From contig CAIWTG010000077.1 in NCBI GenBank assembly GCA_903915565.1, forward strand, positions 1 through 11,072: a stretch of 11,072 nt of DNA, given 5' to 3'. This DNA is from an uncultured Chloroflexota bacterium. Its GTDB lineage: Bacteria; Chloroflexota; Dehalococcoidia; Dehalococcoidales; RBG-16-60-22. Below, one piece after another: positions 1-6,613 of this stretch (position 1 is the stretch's first letter; every line of letters starts with the position of its first letter). The position numbers and the translations under genes are program-made. Below the pieces are notes generated by a model. That model did no database searches, was not told the origin of the DNA, and saw nothing but the letters and a program-made list of their open reading frames with translations.

Positions 1-356
1 CAGCCGACCTGTGTGGAAACGCAGACCGTATGACGTCCTTCGCCCTTCTCAGTATCGTAATACATGAGCGCCGATTCGATGGTCTTGTCGTCGGGGAGGC
101 TAAAGAGGGCTTTGACCGTGCCGTCTTTACCAGTTACTTGCTTGATAACGCGTAAACTGTGCAACTTTAGTTCGCTGCTTAGTTTTTGGCGCAAAGCCAG
201 CGGTAGGTCGGTCATTTCCTCGTAATCCATTGCCATATTACGATAAACCCACTTCATTAACTGCTTTGCCCGGTAGACAGGTTCGCCCATACCTGCCATG
301 AGCTCATTCAGTTGAGCGCTGGTTAACTCGGTAAAGTCCTTCGGCGTTTTCGGCAT
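1..356 (-). CDS. rlmN: 23S rRNA (adenine2503-C2)-methyltransferase RlmN, N-terminal part (cut by window edge)
   Basis: RlmN is a radical SAM enzyme that methylates C2 of A2503 in 23S rRNA, and of A37 in some tRNAs, in the cytoplasm. Only the first 118 codons are inside the window. Reading leftward from the ATG at 356 gives family-typical segments: MGEPVYRAKQLMKWVY near residues 26-41, EMTDLPLALRQKL near 49-61, a DGTVKALFSLPD stretch, and finally TVCVSTQVG followed by TG, the start of a Cys codon. In the family this QVGC cysteine is the first of the CxxxCxxC ligands of the 4Fe-4S cluster, so the catalytic core lies outside the window. The family is usually about 350 residues. No strong Shine-Dalgarno is seen before the ATG. 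It diverges from menA and has its own promoter at 392-422. The call is firm; completeness cannot be judged. Confidence 0.92.
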   Translation of the reverse strand, partial: MPKTPKDFTELTSAQLNELMAGMGEPVYRAKQLMKWVYRNMAMDYEEMTDLPLALRQKLSSELKLHSLRVIKQVTGKDGTVKALFSLPDDKTIESALMYYDTEKGEGRHTVCVSTQVG

Positions 357-391
357 TTTTAATAATACTCTATTTAGTGATTATCTAAGGA

Positions 392-422
392 ATTATATCA
401 TTATCCGCTTCGTCTCTGACAA
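392..422 (-). promoter_or_regulatory. Promoter of rlmN (extended -10)
   Basis: On the minus strand there is a perfect TATAAT (397 to 392) preceded by TGA, giving an extended -10 (TGn-TATAAT). A TTGTCA -35-like hexamer (422 to 417, 5 of 6 matches to TTGACA) lies 19 bp upstream, slightly long but tolerable with an extended -10. The predicted start is near 385, about 30 nt before the rlmN ATG. Confidence 0.6.
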
Positions 423-432
423 TAATTCGGAC

Positions 433-449
433 TGTTAATTTTTTTAACA
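433..449. repeat. Short inverted repeat between the divergent promoters
   Basis: TGTTAA and TTAACA (6 bp each, perfect) flank five T residues. The element lies about 11 bp upstream of the rlmN -35 box, between the rlmN and menA promoters. It could be an operator or simply AT-rich intergenic sequence; nothing else supports a function. Confidence 0.25.
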
Positions 450-527
450 TGCAATGCAGCCAAATTACTCCGGTCGGTTTTCCGGCTCAAAATAGAGCCT
501 TCACTGGTGCAGATGATAAAGTTAAAA

Positions 528-536
528 TGGTATAAT
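528..536 (+). promoter_or_regulatory. Extended -10 promoter of menA-ubiE
   Basis: TGG directly before a perfect TATAAT (531-536) forms an extended -10. No convincing -35 is present at 16-19 bp spacing. The predicted start is near 542-543, right at the edge of the menA Shine-Dalgarno (543-547), which would give an unusually short leader of about 12 nt. Confidence 0.5.
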
Positions 537-542
537 CACGCC

Positions 543-547
543 AGGAG
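543..547 (+). promoter_or_regulatory. Ribosome binding site fixing the TTG start of menA
   Basis: AGGAG lies 7 nt before the TTG at 555. An in-frame TAA at 549-551 excludes any start further upstream, so the TTG is the start supported by the sequence. Confidence 0.7.
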
Positions 548-554
548 ATAAATC

Positions 555-1451
555 TTGAATAAATTAAGATTCTGGCTTCTGGAGACGCGTCCGCAGTTCC
601 TCATCCTTTCCTTCATTTTAGCTTTTCTCGGTACGGCTATTGCCTGGTATTACGGCAACGTCATCATCTGGCACGCCTTGTTGGCCGGCTTCGGGCTGGT
701 GTTGGCTCATGCCAGCGTCAATATCCTGAATGACTATTTCGACTTCCGCAGCGGGATAGACCAGGCCGCCAAGCGCACGCCTTTCAGCGGCGGCAGCGGT
801 ATACTCCCCGCCAATTTGCTAACGCCCCGCCAGGTCCTCTGGCTGGGCATTGGATGCTTTGTGCTGGCAGTGCCCATCGGTATTTACTTTGTCGTCATCA
901 GCGGCTGGCAGCTGCTGCCTTTACTGCTTATAGCCGCTTTCTTCATCGTCCTCTACAGTCCCGTTATCCTAAAGCAACCCTGGCCGGAATGGGCGGCGGG
1001 AGCCGGACTAGGCGCTCTGCCTATTTTGGGTATGTATTTCATACAAACCGGGGCTTATACCTGGCAGGCAGCGGTTGCCTGCGTGCCGTCCGCCTTCCTG
1101 GTACATAACCTGCTGCTGCTCAATGAATTCCCCGACGTCGACGCCGACAAAATAGCTAACCGTAAAACCCTGCCCATCGCCATCGGACGAAAGTCGGCAG
1201 CCCTTGTTTATTTCTACGTTAATATTGGCGTGTATCTTTGGATAATTGCCTGGGTTGCAACCAGAGTGATGCCCGTCTGGTCACTGCTGGCTTTGTTATC
1301 GCTGCCCTTAAGTATTCGAGCGATTAACGGAGCTTTACGAAGCGATAAACCCGAGAAACTAATGCCCGGTATGGCGGCCAACGTTATGAATGTCTTGCTG
1401 ACGCAACTGCTGTTAGGCATCGGTTACGTGATAGCGCACTTCTTAGGATAA
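555..1451 (+). CDS. menA: UbiA-family prenyltransferase, probable 1,4-dihydroxy-2-naphthoate polyprenyltransferase (MenA)
   Basis: This integral membrane enzyme most likely attaches the polyprenyl chain to 1,4-dihydroxy-2-naphthoate, giving demethylmenaquinone. The 298-residue protein is strongly hydrophobic, with many membrane segments. It carries the two Asp-rich prenyl-diphosphate/Mg sites of the UbiA family: NDYFDFRSGID at residues 59-69 and NEFPDVDAD at 190-198, followed by the conserved NRKTLPIAIG stretch. Length fits MenA (about 290-310). The start is a TTG with AGGAG 7 nt upstream and an in-frame stop just before it; the next in-frame ATG is near residue 160 and would delete the first site. 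The ubiE gene follows 4 nt after the stop, which favours MenA over other UbiA enzymes. A different aromatic prenyl acceptor cannot be excluded from sequence alone. Confidence 0.87.
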   Translation: MNKLRFWLLETRPQFLILSFILAFLGTAIAWYYGNVIIWHALLAGFGLVLAHASVNILNDYFDFRSGIDQAAKRTPFSGGSGILPANLLTPRQVLWLGIGCFVLAVPIGIYFVVISGWQLLPLLLIAAFFIVLYSPVILKQPWPEWAAGAGLGALPILGMYFIQTGAYTWQAAVACVPSAFLVHNLLLLNEFPDVDADKIANRKTLPIAIGRKSAALVYFYVNIGVYLWIIAWVATRVMPVWSLLALLSLPLSIRAINGALRSDKPEKLMPGMAANVMNVLLTQLLLGIGYVIAHFLG

Positions 1452-1455
1452 CATT

Positions 1456-2181
1456 ATGTCAAATTCCCTACCCTCCCCGAAACCTCCGCTGCATAATATA
1501 TTCACCGCCGTCCCACCACATTACGACCTGGTAAACCACATTATCACCATCGGGATGGATAAAAGGTGGCGTCGGTTGGCGACGCTGGCATGCCTCGAAA
1601 CAAAGCCCCACCGTGTTCTGGACATCGGCTGCGGCACAGGCGACCTGACCATCAGCATGGCCCGGCTGGCAAATAAAGATACCGAAATTACCGGACTGGA
1701 TTATAGTCCGCCAATGCTGGAGATAGCCAAGGAAAAGGCAGAAAAAGCCGGGGTCGGGAAACGCGTACGCTTTATCGAGGGCGAAGCCTCCCACCTGCCC
1801 TTCCCCGATTCTACATTCGATGTCACGGCGATATCTTTCGCCTTCCGTAATCTAACCTATAAAAATCCGGTTTGCCAGTCCCACCTCGCCGAGGTGTTGA
1901 GGGTTCTAAAACCCGGCGGCCGCTATGTCATCGTGGAAAGCAGTCAGCCGGAGAATAGCTTTATCCGCGCCTGTTCACACTTTTATATACGGGTTTTTGT
2001 AAAACCGTTGGGGATAATTCTTTCCGGCAATATCGGCGCTTACCGCTACCTGGCCGAATCAATGATAAGGTTCTATTCTCCCGGGGAAGTTAAAGATTTG
2101 TTGATGTCGGCAGGCTTCCGCGAGGTGAAATACCGCCCCCTATTTTTCGGCGCCGCCGGTATATATGTGGCGGTCAAGTAA
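1456..2181 (+). CDS. ubiE: Demethylmenaquinone methyltransferase, UbiE/MenG family
   Basis: This SAM-dependent C-methyltransferase would convert demethylmenaquinone, the product of the upstream MenA, to menaquinone. The 241 residues show family features in order: FTAVPPHYDLVNHIITIGMD (16-35) and the following KRWRR, matching the UbiE N-terminal signature; motif I VLDIGCGTG (54-62), which binds SAM; an acidic GLDYSP strand; FRNLTYKNP, matching the UbiE F-x-RN motif; LRVLKPGGRYVIVE; and a YLAESMIRFYSPGEV segment near the end. Length is normal. AGGA lies 7 nt before the ATG, and the 4-nt gap to menA suggests one transcript. The stop is only 2 bp from the stop of the convergent radical SAM gene, with no hairpin terminator between them. 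Related SAM methyltransferases exist, but the family signatures and neighbour make this call strong. Confidence 0.9.
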   Translation: MSNSLPSPKPPLHNIFTAVPPHYDLVNHIITIGMDKRWRRLATLACLETKPHRVLDIGCGTGDLTISMARLANKDTEITGLDYSPPMLEIAKEKAEKAGVGKRVRFIEGEASHLPFPDSTFDVTAISFAFRNLTYKNPVCQSHLAEVLRVLKPGGRYVIVESSQPENSFIRACSHFYIRVFVKPLGIILSGNIGAYRYLAESMIRFYSPGEVKDLLMSAGFREVKYRPLFFGAAGIYVAVK

Positions 2182-2183
2182 AA

Positions 2184-3417
2184 CTAAATCTGGCACTCGA
2201 TATGGTATTCACGCAGGGTATTCAGGGCCGCGAAAAACTCCCTCATCATAACGCTCACCGGGTACATGCCCTTTTCGGTTACGCGTAAAACGTCGCTGCC
2301 TTCAACCACACCACCCCATTTGAAAAAAGCCAGTTCCAGCCAAAGCTTGCGTCCCAGCTCATCACTAAAGCGTTGCCGGAAGGCGTTTTTATCCACCTTC
2401 AGCCCGAAGAGCTTGGTTAAAAGATAGTAGCGCATTTTTTCTTTTCCAGATAACTCACGCCAGCCGACGATGGGTAATTTACCAGAGGCAGTCATGTCGT
2501 GATAGCGTTCCAGCGAGAAGGAATTGACATAGAAATTCCCCTGCAGGATACTCACCGAACCTGAACCAATGCCGAGATAGTCGTCCGATTCAATAATATA
2601 TTCGTCAATCAGACGCTCGCCGCGGGAAAAACACCAGGCTGTTGATGCTTTATAGCCGCCGTGATAGAGCTGTTCCTGTATAATGCTGTAAAACCGCTGT
2701 TCGCGTGAATTATCCACCCGGTTGAACCGCCGCTCCATAGCGTCCTTCTTATGCGGCGATGCCATCAGCGGATAAAACGTCGCCTGGTCGATGCCCAACT
2801 CTTTGAACGCCGCTACATCCGCCGCGAACTGTTCAACCGTCTGCCCCGGGAAATTAAAGACAAAGTCCACATTCAACGTGTCGAACTGACCTTCGGCTTT
2901 TAATAATCGCTTCTTGACCTCGTCGGCAGGCCCGTTGATTCTTCCCATGGTTTTGAGAACCTGTTCATTAAAGCTCTGGACGCCAATCGAAAGCCGGTTA
3001 ATACTGAAGTCCTTGAGTAGTTTTATATTCTGGGGCGTTAATTCGCGCGGGGTTGTTTCCAGGGATATTTGTTTTATATCAAATTGTTTTCTTAAGTGCG
3101 TAATAAACCCGCCAAGCTCATCCATTAATACGGTTGGCGTGCCGCCGCCAAAGTAGACGTCGTTAAAATTAAAACCCTGCTCCCCGGTACATCTCCAGTT
3201 CGCGCTTAAGGTCGTTAAAATAACGGCGCGCCAGGCCATCATCAAAAAGGTAGCGGTTGAAGCAGCAAAACGGGCACAGCGAGCGACAGAACGGTATATG
3301 AACGTAAAGCGATATCGTTTCCGGCTTACTCCACTTAACTGCATCTGTAATAGGACTAAGGCGGCGGAATTTACGTCCTTCGGTTCGGGTAACCAGGCCG
3401 GCTATTTGAGATATCAT
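2184..3417 (-). pseudogene. HemN/HemW-family radical SAM protein, interrupted by a single-base frameshift
   Basis: The gene reads leftward from ATG 3417 in one frame to about residue 78, then continues in the next frame to the TAG at 2184. Removing one base from the C run at 3182-3185 gives a continuous 410-residue protein. It has HIPFC with the radical SAM cluster motif C44-x3-C48-x2-C51, GGGTPT (90-95) for SAM binding, LSIGVQSFN, and a HemN-type C-terminal region. Family members include HemN (oxygen-independent coproporphyrinogen III oxidase), HemW (haem chaperone) and the haem-degrading ChuW/HutW group; which of these fits is not decided here. The fourth cysteine directly follows the third (CC), unlike the CxC of HemN. 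The uninterrupted pieces are 3169-3417 and an open frame from 3344 to 2184, whose first 54 residues are out-of-frame noise. No clear Shine-Dalgarno precedes 3417. The cause may be sequencing error or true decay. The glycosyltransferase gene lies 76 nt upstream on the same strand. Confidence 0.8.
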
Positions 3418-3493
3418 GTTTTTTCGAAATCAAGTACCAGAAAAATCATATCATAGCCGGGCTGGGTTTAGCTAACCGTAAGCGGGAGAGGCT

Positions 3494-5392
3494 TTAGAGA
3501 ATAGGCTTATATTTCGTCAAACCGTGAGCGGTCTTTTCCCAGTAGAACGGTTTAGATATCAATTGCCAAAGACCTTTATAAGCCCCGATTGATTGGAGCA
3601 GCCAGTAAACGGGGCTCAAGAGGGCATAGGGCAACAGACTAAAATACTTACGGGAGAAAACCCCCAGCACGGCAATGAAGATGGCGATGGCATTGCCAAT
3701 AAACAGGTTGAAGGCTGAAAGGTAAAACAAAGCGTCCGGGATATGGATGTTGCCGTAGACATTAATAAAGATAGACGCGATGAAAAGCGCCCACATAATG
3801 GGGAAGAGCAGAAAGTTTATCGGGGTACCCCCGATGAGCCAGGCATAACCCAGCCAGCGCCAGAAACCCATAGCCTTGATAGATTTGAGCGGATGGCGGC
3901 TATGCACCAGGAAGGTCTGCATATAGCCCTTGACCCAGCGTGAACGCTGTTTAATCCAGTTAGGCAGACGGGAGTTGGCTTCTTCATAGGTAGTGGAGTC
4001 AATGACGCCGACCTTATAGCCTTCCATCGAAGCCCTGATTCCCAGGTCGGCATCCTCGGTAACGTTGAAGGGGTCCCAAGCTCCGATATGCTTGAGCTTA
4101 ACGACGTCGAAGTGATTGCTCGTGCCGCCTAGAGGAATAGGGAGTCTAGCTTTGAAAAGTCCCGGCAGGAGACAATCGAACCAGCTGGAATACTCCAGCG
4201 TAAACATCTTGGTCAGGAAGTTCTCATCCCTATTGAAATAGTTGAGCGCCGCCTGGAAACAGATATATTCACTGGAATGTGTCCGGAAAGCCGCCACAGC
4301 CTTCTTGAGCTGATGGGGCTCCGGCATGTCTTCGGCGTCATATATCGTCAGGTATTCACCCCGGGCAAAATGCAAGCCGTAATTCAACGCCTTGGGCTTG
4401 GTTTTAGGGGCGCTTTTAGGCAAGACTAAGAAACGCCAGTTAGCCGGCGGCTTTTCCAATTTCGCGGCCTGCAGGGTTTCAGGGTCGTCTTCTTCCATGA
4501 GTAAAATAATGTCTAACTTATCTTCGGGATAATCGAGCTTTTTAAGCGACTTAATCAGGTTCCCGATTACTTCTTTTTCGCGATAAGCGGTGATAAGGAT
4601 AGTGTAAACAGGCCAATCACCGACGTCCCACGGGTCTCTAACGTCGAGGTAGCCAGGTTTAGGTACAGTTTTAATTTTACTCCAGAGACTCGCACCCAGT
4701 TTAAAGAACAGCGGGATAACGAAGAAAAGCTGGACAAGATAAAGCATAGTTACTATAAGAGAATCCACCCGGAAGAAACCCCAAATCGCCAGGCAGGTAA
4801 CAACGCCGGCCAGGAAAAACCACTGGGAGCGGGTGACAACTCGATGGGCGGATTCTGCCGGGTTGCGGTAAAACAGCCCATTGATTGATTTATCAGTAAT
4901 ACTCTCGCGGAAGAGTTCTTCAGAAATTTTCATCAGGTCAAGGTCGGTAATGACTATCTGCTTTACTTCAACGCTGCCAAAGCGCTGACGGAGAAAGTCC
5001 AGCGATGATTGGGCGTCAGGGTCAGCGGTAAGGACAGATAGAATGTTTTCTTCATCAAGATTGAAAAGAATGACCTGGTATTTGGTAATTTCTTCATGCG
5101 TCAACATCATTGCCAGGGGTTTATCTATTTGTTGCCGTAGATAATCAACATCTTTGATGAAGGTCAGGCTGTAGTATTTAGCCAACACCTCATAAAGCTC
5201 CAGACGGGTGACGTAGCCCAAAGACGCCAAAATCCAGCCCAGACGTCCACCCTTCAGTTTTTGGTATTCCAGGGCGCGGTCGAGCTGTGTCTGGGTAAGA
5301 TAACCATGCTGCAGGAACCATTCGCCCAAAAGATTCGGGCCGATAACGGTTTCCAGCCGGTCAACTGTTCTTATTGAATCAGTAATTACCAA
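3494..5392 (-). CDS. Membrane family 2 glycosyltransferase with N-terminal MshEN (GspE-N) domain
   Basis: The 632-residue protein probably polymerises or transfers sugars at the inner membrane. Residues about 20-165 match the MshEN/T2SSE-N fold, with two tandem motifs: LLGEWFLQHGYLTQTQLDRA from residue 21 (ending ALEYQ) and RLGWILASLGYVTRLELYEV from residue 50. MshEN domains in other proteins bind cyclic di-GMP. Two membrane segments follow (about 191-235). The GT2 catalytic domain has ITAYREKE, DAED (352-355, the DxD-type metal site), TED (445-447, catalytic base) and QRSRW (482-486, the QxxRW motif of processive synthases such as BcsA). More membrane segments occupy about 508-605. The start is TTG; an in-frame TGA six bases upstream excludes an earlier one, and AAGG lies about 10 nt before it. 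E. coli NfrB joins the same two domains in the opposite order. The sugar substrate is unknown. Confidence 0.88.
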   Translation of the reverse strand: MVITDSIRTVDRLETVIGPNLLGEWFLQHGYLTQTQLDRALEYQKLKGGRLGWILASLGYVTRLELYEVLAKYYSLTFIKDVDYLRQQIDKPLAMMLTHEEITKYQVILFNLDEENILSVLTADPDAQSSLDFLRQRFGSVEVKQIVITDLDLMKISEELFRESITDKSINGLFYRNPAESAHRVVTRSQWFFLAGVVTCLAIWGFFRVDSLIVTMLYLVQLFFVIPLFFKLGASLWSKIKTVPKPGYLDVRDPWDVGDWPVYTILITAYREKEVIGNLIKSLKKLDYPEDKLDIILLMEEDDPETLQAAKLEKPPANWRFLVLPKSAPKTKPKALNYGLHFARGEYLTIYDAEDMPEPHQLKKAVAAFRTHSSEYICFQAALNYFNRDENFLTKMFTLEYSSWFDCLLPGLFKARLPIPLGGTSNHFDVVKLKHIGAWDPFNVTEDADLGIRASMEGYKVGVIDSTTYEEANSRLPNWIKQRSRWVKGYMQTFLVHSRHPLKSIKAMGFWRWLGYAWLIGGTPINFLLFPIMWALFIASIFINVYGNIHIPDALFYLSAFNLFIGNAIAIFIAVLGVFSRKYFSLLPYALLSPVYWLLQSIGAYKGLWQLISKPFYWEKTAHGLTKYKPIL

Positions 5393-5638
5393 AGTTCAAA
5401 AACCTTTCCAGACGAATTTGCTTCTGCAATGCAATTACACCTATTACTTTAGTACTAAATGGGTAAATAACACGTAAACGCCCAAATAACGAAAATAAAC
5501 AAACCGTAAATTACAGATACATCAGGCCGCCATCGTAACGTTTGCGTGTCTTTATGTTAATAATGCCCATATTTCCAGTTTTGCCCTTCCTGTTAGATAT
5601 TCCAAATGTTCGCTTTGAATTAACTTTAACTTCTGTAT
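5393..5638. other. Gene-free intergenic stretch with a 12-bp palindrome
   Basis: This AT-rich stretch upstream of the glycosyltransferase contains no supportable gene. It holds a perfect 12-bp palindrome, TTTAGTACTAAA (5448-5459), about 56 bp from the TTG start, well placed for an operator of that gene. I found no convincing -10/-35 pair for the leftward gene. I also looked for a cyclic di-GMP riboswitch and saw no recognisable consensus. Confidence 0.4.
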
Positions 5639-5692
5639 GTCATTGTTGAGTCACAATATTAGGGCATGGAGTCACAAAATCGTCACAACTTT
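5639..5692 (+). promoter_or_regulatory. Pho-box-like array of 11-bp direct repeats
   Basis: GTCA[TC] half-sites begin at 5639, 5650, 5671 and 5682, giving two pairs of 11-bp direct repeats whose first members are 32 bp apart (about three helical turns). The units are GTCATTGTTGA, GTCACAATATT, then GTCACAAAATC, GTCACAACTTT. The second pair (5669-5686) matches the E. coli PhoB consensus CTGTCATAAAACTGTCAC at 13 of 18 positions by my hand alignment. This is the tandem geometry bound by OmpR/PhoB-family response regulators. The orientation points to a promoter on the right (5698-5727). Identity of the regulator is inference. Confidence 0.45.
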
Positions 5693-5697
5693 TGTCT

Positions 5698-5727
5698 TTG
5701 ACGATGTAAACTAAAATGTGGAATTAT
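5698..5727 (+). promoter_or_regulatory. Candidate rightward promoter downstream of the repeat array
   Basis: TTGACG (5698-5703, 5 of 6) lies 18 bp before AATTAT (5722-5727, 4 of 6), which is preceded by TGG as an extended -10. An alternative -10, TAAAAT (5712-5717, 5 of 6), lies closer to the repeats. No protein-coding gene starts downstream before the terminator at 5779-5814. Confidence 0.3.
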
Positions 5728-5733
5728 TGATAC

Positions 5734-5814
5734 GGCTTATTCGGCATCGAGGGACAAAAGGTAACCGGTAAAAAGAACGAGGCGGACTCTATTCGATTAA
5801 TCCGCCTCTTTTTT
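5734..5814 (+). ncRNA. Candidate small RNA between the repeat array and an intrinsic terminator
   Basis: If the promoter at 5698-5727 is active, transcription would begin near 5734 and stop at the hairpin-plus-T-run ending at 5814, giving about 80 nt with no start codon/Shine-Dalgarno pair inside. The 5' half is largely unstructured by eye and contains a GGTAA-CC-GGTAA repeat. I recognise no known RNA family. The terminator may exist only for the opposing sirtuin operon, so this is tentative. Confidence 0.25.
5770..5814. terminator. Bidirectional intrinsic terminator at the end of the sirtuin operon
   Basis: GAGGCGGA (5779-5786) pairs perfectly with TCCGCCTC (5801-5808) around a 14-nt loop. 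On the plus strand six T follow (5809-5814). On the minus strand the stem is followed by GTTCTTTTT (5778 to 5770). It lies 29 nt past the sir2 stop, so its clear role is ending the leftward four-gene operon; it would also stop rightward transcripts. Confidence 0.8.
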
Positions 5815-5836
5815 GTTGTGTAATCGAAAGCTAGGT

Positions 5837-6601
5837 TTAAAGTTTCTTTTTAGCTGTTGCTACTATTTTTGCCATCGTTTCGCCGGTTTTTTCGGTAATA
5901 ATGATGTCCGCATAGCCGTCATGGGGGGTGTCGGTGAAATTTATGATGACCAGTTTAGCCCCATTTTGCTTGGCCAGCACCGGCATCTGCGCCGCCGGAT
6001 AGACCACCAGAGACGACCCTGCCGCCAGGAAAAGGTCGCAATTGGACGACCTTTCAACAGCTTCGTTAGTTTCCCGCACCGGCATAGACTGGCCATATGC
6101 CACGGTGGCGGGTTTTAAAATACCTTTACACTCACCACAGCGGGGCACCTTTTCTCCAGCCAGCATCTTCTGGTGGGCATAGTCGCGGGGGTAGCGCTTG
6201 TGGCAATCCAGGCAGTCCACCCAGTGCATAGTGCCGTGGAGTTCCAGCATTTTTGCGTCGGGAGTGCCGGACTTCTGGTGCAAGCCATCGGTATTCTGGG
6301 TGATAACGCAGTCCAGCTTGCCCATGTTATTAAGTTCGGTCACGGCGTAATGCCCTTTATTCGGCTGGGCGTCCTTGACCGCCTCCCAGAACAAGCGATG
6401 AACCTGCCAGTATTTCTCCCTGATTTCTTCGCTGCGCAGGAAGTTGGGCAGGTTAAGCTCATCGGGGTCGAATTTGCTCCAGACGCCCTGGGGACCGCGG
6501 AAGTCCGGTATATCGGATTCGGTGCTGAAGCCAGCCCCCGTAAAGACAACAACCTTTTTGGCGCCGACAACCATGTCAGCGACCTGTTCAATATAATCCA
6601 C
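5837..6601 (-). CDS. NAD-dependent protein deacylase, Sir2 family (sirtuin)
   Basis: Sirtuins remove acyl groups from lysines using NAD, giving nicotinamide and O-acyl-ADP-ribose. The 254-residue cytoplasmic protein has the full motif set: GAGFSTESDIPDFR (22-35) for NAD binding, TQNTDGLH (101-108), the catalytic His in LHG (H122), four zinc cysteines (C130, C133, C155, C158), GSSLVVYPA (195-203), and a late NFTDTPHD segment in the position of the cofactor-binding Asn loop. Length is typical of a small single-domain bacterial sirtuin. The start is GTG with AAAGGA ideally placed (6-nt gap) and 12 nt after the preceding stop, so it is the last gene of the operon. All catalytic and zinc residues are present, so it is probably active. 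Targets are unknown. It lacks the fused effector domains of SIR2 phage-defence proteins, so a housekeeping role is more likely. Confidence 0.93.
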   Translation of the reverse strand: MDYIEQVADMVVGAKKVVVFTGAGFSTESDIPDFRGPQGVWSKFDPDELNLPNFLRSEEIREKYWQVHRLFWEAVKDAQPNKGHYAVTELNNMGKLDCVITQNTDGLHQKSGTPDAKMLELHGTMHWVDCLDCHKRYPRDYAHQKMLAGEKVPRCGECKGILKPATVAYGQSMPVRETNEAVERSSNCDLFLAAGSSLVVYPAAQMPVLAKQNGAKLVIINFTDTPHDGYADIIITEKTGETMAKIVATAKKKL

Positions 6602-6613
6602 GGAAAATCCTTT

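Noticed and set aside
1468..1794. Open frame of 108 codons on the minus strand within ubiE
   Set aside because: Antisense to the conserved SAM-binding part of UbiE; no independent support.
5393..5638. Cyclic di-GMP riboswitch before the glycosyltransferase
   Set aside because: I searched the leader on the coding strand for the conserved riboswitch core and paired stems and found none; AT-rich sequence only.
5639..5692. CRISPR-like array
   Set aside because: The repeats are only 5-7 bp with 11-21 bp spacing, far too short; they fit transcription-factor half-sites better.
5837..6601. Sirtuin as part of a phage-defence system
   Set aside because: It is a compact canonical zinc sirtuin without the fused effector or sensor domains of SIR2 defence proteins, and the neighbours are metabolic or unknown with no nuclease, Argonaute, TIR or transposase gene.
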